This document shows positions 11,355-20,160 of a DNA stretch of 20,160 nucleotides, piece by piece. Each line of letters opens with the position of its first letter. Positions within the stretch are counted from its first letter, which is position 1. The DNA is taken from positions 1 to 20,160 of the forward strand of contig DF237921.1 of NCBI GenBank assembly GCA_000708835.1, written 5' to 3'. The translations under genes and the position numbers were made by a program. This stretch comes from Klebsormidium nitens (lineage: Eukaryota > Streptophyta > Klebsormidiophyceae > Klebsormidiales > Klebsormidiaceae). The notes under the pieces were generated by a model. The model worked only from the letters and a program-made list of their open reading frames with translations. It searched no databases and was not told the origin of the DNA.

Positions 11355-12156
11355 CGGTTCAGAATGCGCTAGCCGAGTGGAAAGAGGTTCCTCCCCCGGA
11401 TCTGCCAATGGCAACAGCCTGTTCTAAGTGGTGGCCAGCCTCCACCTTCCAGAATCCAGGCCTCATTCGGTTCCAACCAAAGTCATCAAGGACCCTGTTT
11501 GGAACAGCCGCCCTCAGGCTCAATCATGTCATAATGCAGGGTCTCTTTCAGGTCTCTTCTCGAATCATTCTAGTCGCATCAGCTCTCCTGACTCAGGCTG
11601 CCACCTGGCATATAACAGGCTAAACCCGGGGCGCTAAGGGCGGCCGCGCAAGCATCTAGATTGCTGAGGTCTTGATATGTGCCGTCCGATCCAGTCCTCG
11701 CAAGCAAACAGGCCGATCGGACGGTTATTAGGGTTCCTTGAAGATTGTACACCCCTCCGAGTCAGAATTTGAATGGCGGCGCGCCATGCAGCCGCGGTGC
11801 ATGGGGCGCCGGGGCCGGCCGCGGGCTGACGTGGGTCGTCACTGTCAGGATCGGATGCAGGCTTCAAAGTTGAGTCTGCCGGGCATGGTCGCCAGTCGGC
11901 TTTGCAGCACTTTTCTGTAAGTCATGACTCATGATCGAGCTTGGACCCGCTTCGCTCCTTCGCGGGGTCCGAAGAAGCTGGAAGCCCTCTTGAAGTCCTT
12001 TCGCTCTTCTAGTCAAGTGCGCCGCCTTTGCTTGCATCGTTGGAGAATTGGATAAACAAAAGATGATTCCAACGAGGACGAAGCCTACAGACGCAAGCCA
12101 AACAACCCTGTCAGCGAAGGCCAGCGGAGAGTAGCCTTGAACCAAGCTAAGCAGTG
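11355..12156. promoter_or_regulatory. Divergent intergenic region (hydrolase left, F-box-like gene right)
   Basis: This 0.8-kb gap separates two divergent start codons, so it should hold both promoters. From about 11630 to 11840 it is GC- and CpG-rich. TTAGGGTT at 11728-11735 is the reverse of the plant telo-box core. A 10-base inverted repeat (ccgtccgatc at 11683-11692, gatcggacgg at 11715-11724) lies nearby, and an imperfect GC-rich hairpin sits near 11943-11970. Minus-strand frame 12145-11864 is open for 93 codons and has a hydrophobic stretch but no early ATG and no recognised family; I do not call it. Confidence 0.5.
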
Positions 12157-13112
12157 ATGGTAGATCAGATCATGGGCATCATCATATCTACACTGGTCGC
12201 ACGGTGGGGGAGACTCCTTGAGAGTGGATGGATCTGTGGATGGATTTACTGCCTCTTTGAAATGGCCTTAGAGCAATTGCAAAAGGATATCCAGGACTCG
12301 GATGTTTTTGACAGCCTCTCTCCAGCTCTTTTGGACTGCATCGTCCAGAAGGCTGTGAAGGCTGATCCATCAAGCTTGGAGCATCTGAAACAAGTCAACA
12401 GAGCTTTCCGGGACTCTGCAAGGCGGTGTCCTCTTCCAGATGATGCTCCTTCTGTTGTCATCAAACGGGTCCTTCAAGTCGCCGCCACTATGGATGAAAG
12501 GCGCATTGTATACATTGATCGGTATCCTATCAGCGAGTGTTACCCATACGTTGTTGAAGGCAAGCACTTCGTGGATCACAAGCTGGAAAGGAGCTCCCAG
12601 TTCAAGCTGCATGCCGAGCGCCTCTTTAGCTGTTGGCTGAAACATGGAGGCCGCTTCCCCTTGGAAATTGCCAAAGAGCTGCTGAAGTTTTTGCGGAGCT
12701 TGGAGAGCGATATCAATGGCAGATTGACCAGAGAGGATAAGCTCCGTCCGCTTGGCTGCTTCCTTTTGGCCATCTTCGGTGGAACTTACTCAAGCACTCC
12801 TGACCCTAGGAAGCTGTGGCCACCAGTACTAGACTTCATACATCAAGTGACTCCAAATACTGGCTGGTCCGCCGAAGCAGCAGCAGTGGATCTGCATAGT
12901 AAAACGTTGTACCTTCTCAAATTGGTCCAAAGCCACAAGAAGCTGGAACGGGCCTGCGGGTCCTGCGGGTGCGACGTGCACATTCTAGTTGGTTCTCGGA
13001 CGTTGCGCAGATGCTGAGGGGGGTTCGAAGGCTCGTGAAGGACCTCGATCCATCGGATAAGGTGTACGAGGCAGCAATAGAAGAGGTTCTGAAGGCCTCA
13101 GAAGTGCACTAA
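12157..13112 (+). CDS. F-box-like protein, intronless, with apparent frameshift near the 3' end
   Basis: One long plus-strand frame runs from the first ATG (12157, after in-frame TAA at 12148-12150) to a TGA at 13015-13017. An internal ATG at 12262 (MALEQLQKDIQDSD) is a plausible alternative start because the residues before it are hydrophobic and atypical. An F-box-like segment follows (DSLSPALLDCIVQKAVK, then LEHLKQVNRAFRDSA), so a role as a substrate adaptor of SCF ubiquitin ligases is inferred. The remaining roughly 200 residues are mostly helical by appearance and not recognised. Near 12991-12996 the coding signal jumps frame: HILVG in one frame is followed by FSDVAQMLRGVRRLV in the next, which runs to TAA at 13110-13112. 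The original frame stops after SRTLRRC. This looks like loss of one base, by real mutation or sequence error. A conventional intron does not fit, since the only GT...AG pair there is about 20 bases apart. Confidence 0.7.
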
Positions 13113-13955
13113 GACAATGTATGTTTGGTCGTCTGAGGTCTCGAAGCTTTGTAAGCTGACGGTCTAGTCACAGTGGTTGAATTAAGGAGGGTCATCACAG
13201 TTGTGGGTCAGTATGAGTCGCGAGTTATCGGTTGACTGGCGGTGCACATGCAAGAAGTAAGGCAAATCGATCGACTGCGAGCAAGCGCGAGGGAGGTAGT
13301 TTTGGAGCCTTAGCTGCTTTGTTTATACTTGTAGTGCTCCGTGGTCACCCTTCGGCAGTAGCAGAGCCTCCCAAAATCATTTTATAGTACGCCGTTAGTT
13401 GGTGCCATGACGTACGTGGTCTTGAGTCGCACGGTAGTCAGACACGGTCGGAGCTGGAACTTTACCCCATAATACGCGTTGGAATTGCAAAAATTCGATA
13501 CAAAGAGCTGTCGATCCACTTTGCCCAGGCGATCAGACAAGCTTTACTGCTTTGCCCAGCCAATCCTCTTCTCAAGAAAGTCCGCTAGCTTTTCATGGTC
13601 ATGTGAGTTGGCCAATACTTTGGCCCGGTCGGTGGACCAATGCACCAATGCAGATTGGTGCCCTTCGCGGAAAGACAATTTGCGAATAACACAACATGTC
13701 CTTTGTCAAAGGAATGTATCCTGCTGTAGATTACGTAACCGTTTCAATTTAACACTATGTCGACCATTTAAGTACATGTAGAATTCTGCTTCAATGCCAA
13801 AGATCTAGTATAAAAATTGCTGGGCCAAGAATGCCTAGCACGGTCCTGTGTTCTTCTAGAGTATATGACTAAACGAGGCAGAAACTCTGCTTCACAAAGG
13901 CCGCCCTCCAAATACAGCCGACGCACATTATTGCAACATCAATCCTTTTCCCAAG
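13113..13955. other. Intergenic region between convergent F-box-like and cotransporter genes
   Basis: Both flanking genes end here, so this stretch should hold two 3' UTRs. No protein motif is recognisable. A small perfect inverted repeat occurs at 13642-13661 (gcaccaat, gcag, attggtgc); such a short stem may be chance. No clear AATAAA was found for either gene. Confidence 0.6.
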
Positions 13956-16900
13956 TTACAACTTGGCGACCACTTCCTTTCCGGACCCGTGCACCAGTAA
14001 CACGCGGTTCAACCCCTGGGTCAACTCCTCGCAGTATATCATGTACCTCTCCGGCTGCATGTTCAGAAACGGGTCCGGCAAGTTGATCAAAACCAGCGCC
14101 GCATCCGCCGACTTCTCCACGATCAGCCGGTTGAGCGGCGCGGGCGAAATGGACCCTCCTTTCGTGAACGTGCTCCACGTCCGCTCCTTAGCCGTCTCCC
14201 TTAACAAGGACGGCTTCGGATCCAGAGGAGAACCGGGGTATCCCTTCGACCGGAAGTTGGGATTGCCCATCAGTGTCGCGTTCAGCTCTTGCATCGTCAG
14301 GTTCTCTTCCGACCCGATCGTATTCTCACTGTCGAGCGTATTCTCACTGTACTTCCCGGGATCATAATCGCTGCTTCCGCTCCCGCTGCCCGACGTCTCC
14401 TCGTTGTCAATCACGTGGATTTCCTCCGCAATCTGAACCCGCTTGTAACGCTTGCCCGGCAGCTCCTGCTGGACGCTACTCCCCTCCCCCTCCTCGCTGT
14501 GAATACCCTCACCCTCGGGAATCCGAGCGAGCTCTGGCGCCGAGCTGTCCCTCTTCACACTCGACCCCTTCCGTTCAAAACGCGTCCCGGCGGACGACTT
14601 CCTTACGTCACCCGTCACGTCGTCTGCCACGTCAGCACTCCACCCTACCCCAGCCGGCTCCTCCGACTCGTCCTCATTATCCCAAAGATCTTTGAACTTT
14701 TCTGCGACCGCGCGCTTCCGCTCCGAACCCTCCAAACCCCCGCCGAGGTCGCTCTTGACAAGCCGCACGGCGGGGGCATGCGACGGAGAGGGATCCCCCA
14801 ACCGGCTCATCCCGATCGGGCCACGTGTCGGCTCGGGAGCTTCGTCGTCGTGACGGTTGAAAGCTGCGTCGAGCTTCGGGTTCCTGCACGATGGAAGAGC
14901 AGTTCAGGGTCGAAACCCCTTGAAACTCACTGATCTGGAGACGATATCGATACAACAGACAAAGGAACTTTCGAACTTTCAAACACGGTTGGCTTCTCAC
15001 GCGCCCAAGCCGATCGATGGCACGAAGCCGAAAGAAAGTATGCGATCACGAAGGTGAGAGTGCAGCCAGCCGTGTCGGAACCCACTGAAACTCTGCACAA
15101 AGGCGTGAAAAGCAGATTCTGGCTCCTGTAGAGCACACTTCGATAGAAGGTGATTCTATTCATCCCGGTGCCTGTGGCAACAACCTTACCCCCAACGACC
15201 CGCACTCGACGGTTGACAAAGTCCCTTTACGCAGTTATCCGGGGGCTGAGTTCTGATAGGGCCCCGTCAGCAAAGCACATGCGCATCTTTACCGGTCACG
15301 AACCCGTCGTGAGCCATTCAACGGGGCCTCACCTGCTGCGGCTGACGTTCTCCGCTCCCTTCACCATCCCAATCTCCCCCGGGAAGAGCAGCGGCGGGGA
15401 GCCGGGTACCGAGTCATCAGCTGCCACGTCATCGGTGACGTCATCAGCGTCCGATTCGTCGTCGTCTGAAGATCCGTACTTGCCGCCCTCTATGTTGGGC
15501 AACGACTTGGACAGGTGCAACCGGCCGGCGCTCTGCAAACGGAACGGAATGACGTTGAAATGGGCGAGGACGGAACGGAACTCAAAGGAAACGGTGGCAG
15601 GAAGCGAGTAGAACAGTTGGAGACCGTTTGCTGGTGTACGCGTGCGAGTGGAAAACGACCGTCATGCTAAAGCAGGGTCGACTCTGTTGTGGATGTAAAC
15701 TTTGCCGGCTAACCAGCCTTCTTTCTGTGAATTCTTACCTAACGTCGCGATAACCCTGTCTTTGACCTTAGTTCTAGTTCTTACAAGTGACTCGTTCCTG
15801 ACCCTGTTTAAAAACCACGCACTCTCGAGCGGTGACCTGTAACACGAGTCCCGGTTTGGCAAAAACTAAAGTTTCGACACTAACCATGTCCTTGAGAATG
15901 AGCGCATCCTCGCTGTTCAACGTGTTTTCGTTGCTGCTCTCCGGCCCAAACGCGCGGTCGAGCTTCGGATTCCTCGACCGGCTGATGATCTGCTGCAGCT
16001 CCTTGTTGTACTTTTTGGCCTCTTCAAACTTGAGCGTGTTGTTGAAAGTGTACGGACCGATGTCGCCGTCGGTTAGCTCAACCACGTCGACCTCGGCCTT
16101 GATTCTGATCTGCAAATACAGGTTGACGACCAGGTTAGACCAACCTGACCAGCCTTTGGAAGTTCGTAAAAGAGAGGTGTTCCAGACTGATTGTCGCATT
16201 TACTTTTAGTTGTGATGCCAAACTGAGCTCAGGATTTGAAGAGAACGTATTGGTGAATACTCAGGTATGACATTAACGTTGCATAGATTCTAGAAACGCG
16301 AAAAGCGACGAGTATCCCAGTCCGTCCATATTCACACCGCCCACCTGCTCCAGGGACTTCTCCACATTCGCCTTGACCGACACTCTCTTGTCCTACATCT
16401 AAACTAGATGTGAATAAGCGCCTTTAGACCCAACAAATAGTTACGGCACTCCAGTCCGTCCCTGTTCACACCGCCCACCTGCTCCAGGAGCTTCTCCACA
16501 TTCGCCTTGACCGTCACGGGGTTTCAAATTCAGTTTAACATGTGAATGCGCCCCTTCAAGGCCGTATGCTACTCCCAGCACTCCAAGCTGTCCCTATTCA
16601 CACCGCTTACCTGCTCCAGGAGTTTCTCCAGATTCGCCTTGACCGTCACCGGGTTGTCCCACTCCTCCGAGACGGTGTGAACGCGCAGCCGGCACTTGTT
16701 CCATACCCTATGCTGCTGCAACAGGTGCGCGAGCAGCATGAGCAGGCCCCCGTCGTGCACGATCCACCATACGTCGATGGTGCCCTCAATACGTTCTGAG
16801 CGCCGCGGAAAAGAGTCCAGGTTCATGCATACGAGGACGGCCTTCGAGGTCGTATTGCACTGCGTGAGCGTCTCGACGAAGTTGCGCGCATTGTGGGGAT

Positions 16901-19663
16901 GCTCGGGGTCCGCCCACCTGGAGACAGATAGTCGCCCGATTTGAGAAAGTGTTCGGAATTCTGGGACTCGAGGGCGCGTCATCAAGGATGCTTCTGCTCC
17001 GTAAGACGCATCAGCGGACTTCTTCGGACTCAATATCTTAGCTGCTGTGACTTTCGGCTCAGCGTCTTTTCAAGCCTTGTGAAATGTCAGACTCGAGAGT
17101 CAGAGCCTTGCGGATCAAGGTCTTGAGAATTGAGCGCTACACCTCATGGGGGCATTGCATTTGTGCTCGAGTGCTTCGAAAGGCGGAGTCGTAGAACAAT
17201 GAAAAGCGCAAGCAACTGCACCCTAACCACGTGTACGCAGCATCCTGAGCTTAAGCGCCCATGTAAGACTCGGAACCTTTTGACATTCGTTGAAGAAGTG
17301 ACCCTTAGCGATGCGGAAAGTATCATACGCTGTCTCACCTGTGCGGCCAGCCCATAAGCAGCGTATTGGGCTCCAGCGCACCCAACCCGGACGACTGCAG
17401 CGCAAACGACTTCCCCTCGCGGTACGACGCTGCGACAAGCGTCCGGGAGAAGCCGGTCACCTTCTCCTTCTTCATCCGCCGCTCCAAGTCCTTCAGCTCC
17501 CACTGCATAGAGTCAAACTAAGAATCTTAGTTTCCGGTTTTTGAGGCTTGGGACAGGGTTCAAGAAGAAACTTTGCAGGCGAAACCCAAGGTTAAGTGCA
17601 CCTCTGTCGGGTCATTGGGACGAACGCTCTTGGGGCTTTATAACTCACCATAAGAGGGGTCGTCGGGGCGATGTTCGTCCGCCGAAGCGGTGCATGGGAT
17701 ATCAAAATAGACACACTGTCAAAAACCCTGAAAAAATATGACGACATTTGGCTCCGGCCCTCGGGCCCTTTCTGGCTGGCCCAACGTTGAAGGCTCTCTC
17801 ATCTACTCAGATTAGACCACTGAGGACCCACACCTGCCTGGACGGACCTTGTCAACTTTCCATCCCACCTCGGGTACCTCGACACGTTAGCCCCGCTTCA
17901 TACAGCAAGTGCTTTCGAGTATTTTGATACCCTGCGCGCATCTCGACATTCCAGACAAAGAGGTGCACTCTCACCCAGATTCTCTTCTTGACATGCACAG
18001 GCATGACAGTTCAAGGCGGTTTAGATAAGTGCTTGTTGTTACCTGTGCCTCCTTGAACTTCTGGGAATTGTTGAGGTCGCCCTCCACGATGACGGTCACG
18101 ACGGAGAGCCCCTGTCCCTTTTTCAGCTGGGCGGCAAATGCAAGAAGCTGGTCGCCCGCGTGCGAGTGCGCCTCCCAAACCTCGCGCGGTTTCGTCAGCA
18201 CCAGCAGCTGCGGCCGCCAGTTGACGGAGTACCGACTCTGCAAAAAGAGGACAAATCGTTGCAATCGTGCGGAGATAATTCGAGGAGCCCTCCTGCGTTT
18301 GATCAAGCGCTGCTTGGTGCAGTGGGCCGCGTTCCAATGTTGAGTTCGGGGTCTTTGAACGCCTTCACTGAGGACGTCTTGCACGTACGTCTTAAACCGA
18401 GGAAACATAAAGGATGAGAGACAATGTCTGAACAGTGTTAAGATGCGCTCCTTTCTTCGCCTTATCAGACGTTTTTGCCACATGGCAGATTGCTTACATG
18501 GGTTTGAGATGTAAAAGGAGTGCCGAGACCAACCACTCGAGGATCCGCTGTACCCTGATCGACAGGTGTCAGGGGGGAAAATGTGTAACAATTCGTCCAT
18601 CAATGAACTCAACAATCAACAATTATCGACTCACATCAAGAACAAAGGCAAAAGAGACGAGCCTAAGTACTGAGGAAGATGATTATGCTAGCCAGTCAAT
18701 CAGGGCAATCAGGACAAACTTACATGCACGAAGCTCGAACTGCTCCGCACGGCCAGTTTAACCTTACAAAGCACGTTCCAAACCCCCTCCGCACGGCCAG
18801 TTAACCTTACGAAGCACGTTTGAAAACCCCAAGTGGCTTACCCAAACAAAAAGAGATCATTTCAGTGCTACAACTATCTCAGAGCTAGAGTCTTCTTCCC
18901 CATGTTCCACCCGCCACCCCGAGCCTCTCGAAGCAAACTGCTTCCGGAATCCGAAATGGTAGTTCTGAAGGAATAGGGTTTCCAGAAGTAAAGGGCCACC
19001 CTTTGACTGCATCTCACCTCATGGCCAACACTCAGAATGCTGTGCACCGCCAGCTGTAGCCTCAGCCCCCCGAGCCCCGTCCCCCAGTCGACTTGCACCT
19101 GCCGGAAGTCGATGTACAGGTACAGCAGGATCGTTACCACAACCGTTGCCACCGCCCAATACCAGACGACGGTGAACATGAGGCCGAAGCTGAGGAGGGC
19201 GCCAACTAGAGCGGTGGTCCAGTGGAAGAAGCGCCAGGTGGGGCGCCAGGACGGCGCGCGCAGGACCGCGAGGACGAAGCACGAGAGGTTGAGCGCGGAG
19301 TAGCAGGTGAGGAAGCAGACGGTCACCAGGGGGGCCACCTGTTGGGGTTAAGAAGCGGGTTAGTGGGCGGGTTGATGAGCGGGTTAATCAGCGGGTTAAT
19401 GAGTGGGTCTCAGGTATTCAGGGAAGGGATGAGGTAAGATGTTGAGCACGGAGTAGCAGGTGAGGAAGCAGACGGTCACCAGGGGGGCAACCTGTCGGAG
19501 TTAATGAGCGGGTTAATGGGTCGATTTGAGCGGGTTAACGAGCGGGTTCATGAGCAACTTTCAGAAACTTAGGGGGAGAGATTGTGATGTGCAAGTTTGA
19601 GCAGGGAAAGCTAAAGACGGTTGCTTACGGGGCCTCCTGAAGCAAGCACGAAAAGACTAACAG
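13956..19663 (-). CDS. Cation-chloride cotransporter (SLC12/CCC family), C-terminal half; 5' part not in window
   Basis: Seven well-supported minus-strand exons splice in phase: 19338-19018, 18237-18043, 17502-17339, 16917-16611, 16109-15885, 15532-15333 and 14883-13956, giving 779 residues and a stop. A further short exon ending at 19629 (FVLASGGP) probably precedes them; its start, 19656 or 19663, is unclear. The product moves K+ and/or Na+ with Cl- across a membrane. The first exon holds the last membrane segments (VAPLVTVCFLTCYSALNLSC, RAPSWRPTWRFFHW). The cytosolic domain follows with family signatures: NWRPQLLVL, KVTGFSRTLVAASYREGKSF, NTLLMGWPHR, GTIDVWWIVHDGGLLMLL, AEVDVVELTDGDIGPYTF. 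The extreme C-terminus matches the family end (LNRLIVEKSADAALVLINLP, then TQGLNRVLLVHGSGKEVV). Between these lies an acidic, Ser-rich insert of about 300 residues, longer than I would expect. The KCC/NKCC/plant-CCC subtype cannot be settled without the N-terminal half. Confidence 0.92.
16313..16650 (-). repeat. Three tandem copies (about 133 bp) of a cotransporter exon end with its splice donor
   Basis: The real exon ends at 16611 with CTGGAGCAG/GTAAGC. Two further copies lie downstream in transcript direction, inside the intron 16110-16610, with matching edges at 16479 and 16345 (CAG/GTGGGC in both). Edge spacings are 132 and 134 bases. Each copy keeps about 40 coding bases for the VKANxEKxLEQ segment plus intron sequence (shared ttcacaccgc, and atgtgaat towards the next copy). 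The extra copies carry intact GT donors. Confidence 0.9.
18743..18830. repeat. 44-bp tandem duplication in cotransporter intron
   Basis: Two adjacent copies of a unit beginning ctccgcacggccagtt (18743-18786, 18787-18830) differ by a few substitutions and a one-base indel. They lie in the intron 18238-19017 between two cotransporter exons. Confidence 0.9.
19288..19515 (-). repeat. Duplicated 5' exon edge with splice acceptor, period 153 bp
   Basis: About 75 bases starting at 19288 recur at 19441 with few changes. Read on the minus strand, both copies contain a CAG acceptor followed by codons for VAPLVTVCFLTCYS. The real exon starts at 19338. The copy lies upstream in transcript direction with its acceptor edge at 19491, and its coding similarity fades after about 17 codons (CYSVLN). 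The copied segment therefore presents a second acceptor in the intron. Confidence 0.9.
19355..19414. repeat. 12-bp minisatellite, unit gcgggttaatga
   Basis: Five units start at 19355, 19367, 19379, 19391 and 19403, exactly 12 bases apart, the last diverged. Related units recur in the second copy of the surrounding duplication (19509, 19530, 19542). The array sits immediately upstream of the splice acceptor of the cotransporter exon that starts at 19338, in the polypyrimidine-tract zone on the transcribed strand. Confidence 0.9.
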
Positions 19664-19790
19664 CTGACAGGATTGATGTGAGAGGGGGTGGAGACGGAAC
19701 AAGAACGGACGGTTGCTCGGGCCACTTGCAGAGGGAAGAAAAGAGAGGGAGGGGCTTAATAGGAGAGATTGAGGGGTGAAAAGGGAAAAC

Positions 19791-19834
19791 AAGATAAGGG
19801 CGACAATAATCGCGATGGGGGAGGCCTGCGGGGC
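19791..19834 (-). other. Possible short upstream exon of the cotransporter gene
   Basis: After a strong acceptor (pyrimidine tract then TTTCAG) the minus strand reads SPIAIIVALI, which resembles the membrane segment that precedes the VAPL motif in this family. A donor is only weakly supported (TT/GTTTTC). Joining it to the exon at 19656-19629 keeps phase but leaves the helix about two to three residues shorter than in known relatives. The rest of 19664-20160 shows no recognisable exon; upstream exons must lie further right. Confidence 0.3.
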
Positions 19835-20160
19835 CTGAAAGCGAGGGGAAAATCAAGGAGACGTTACCAAGACAATCCTGGTAAGCACTGAATCTTAGAA
19901 GTGGAACAGAGTGAGACAATCAATGACAAACAAGTGTTCAGGGGAAGGGACTGAGAACAGTATAGATTTGTAAGCCTAGGTGAGGCGAGGTCAAGCAACG
20001 GGCGTTGATTTGCAATGGTCAAGCAAGCTTACTCGGACGTCAAGCGAGCAGTGGAAACGAGCGCCGATAAAACGAGTAAGCGGAATTTGAACGAAGTCAC
20101 TTCGTGCATCAAAACAATGCCTAGGACGGGATTATCGAGAGTCAATAGGAGCTGGACACT

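Noticed and set aside
11864-12145. Hydrophobic minus-strand open frame upstream of the hydrolase
   Set aside because: The first 36 codons lack an ATG, no family is recognisable, and there is no sign that it splices to the hydrolase, whose own ATG follows an in-frame stop.
12977-12996. Possible tiny intron explaining the F-box-like frame jump
   Set aside because: The GT...AG interval available is only about 20 bases, too short for normal splicing; a one-base indel is simpler.
13642-13661. 8-bp inverted repeat as a transcription terminator
   Set aside because: The stem is short, there is no T run, and such terminators are not expected for nuclear protein-coding genes.
14289-14933. 214-codon plus-strand open frame
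   Set aside because: It is antisense to the last cotransporter exon and has no recognisable motif.
16319-16650. CRISPR-like reading of the three regular repeats
   Set aside because: There are only three copies, with long units that include exon coding sequence, in a eukaryotic intron; tandem duplication explains them.

Overview
The window looks like nuclear DNA of a green-lineage eukaryote, probably a streptophyte alga or an early-diverging land plant. The reasons are intron-rich genes with GT-AG introns of about 340-910 bases, mixed base composition, and protein families typical of plants. Naming a genus such as Klebsormidium would be a guess. All genes were read by hand from conserved protein motifs and splice sites; no search was run.

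There are four protein-coding loci. From left to right they are: (1) a minus-strand universal stress protein (USP) gene, 411-3887, whose last exon adds a long repeat-rich hydrophilic tail and whose first exon runs into a stop codon inside a perfect hairpin; (2) a minus-strand EMB8/ABHD-type alpha/beta-hydrolase gene, 5711-11354, with seven exons in consistent phase, two N-terminal membrane segments, and an unusual repetitive linker after the catalytic domain; (3) a plus-strand F-box-like gene, 12157-13112, largely intronless, with an apparent one-base frameshift near its 3' end; (4) the 3' half of a minus-strand cation-chloride cotransporter gene (SLC12/CCC family), from 13956 towards the right edge, which encodes the last membrane segments and the whole cytosolic C-terminal domain. 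The upstream exons of gene 4 are outside the window or unrecognised.

Intergenic regions are 1-410, 3888-5710, 11355-12156 (a shared divergent promoter region for the hydrolase and F-box genes) and 13113-13955. No rRNA, tRNA, CRISPR array or intact transposon was found. The four genes do not form an obvious pathway; this looks like an ordinary eukaryotic gene neighbourhood.

The most interesting structure is local. In the cotransporter gene, exon edges together with their splice sites have been tandemly duplicated into the neighbouring intron: a donor edge in three copies with a period near 133 bases, and an acceptor edge in two copies with a period of 153 bases. Tandem repeats have also expanded inside coding exons, giving an 81-base-type unit in the USP tail and a 21-base unit in the hydrolase linker. 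I see no strong evidence for a wholly new biological system.
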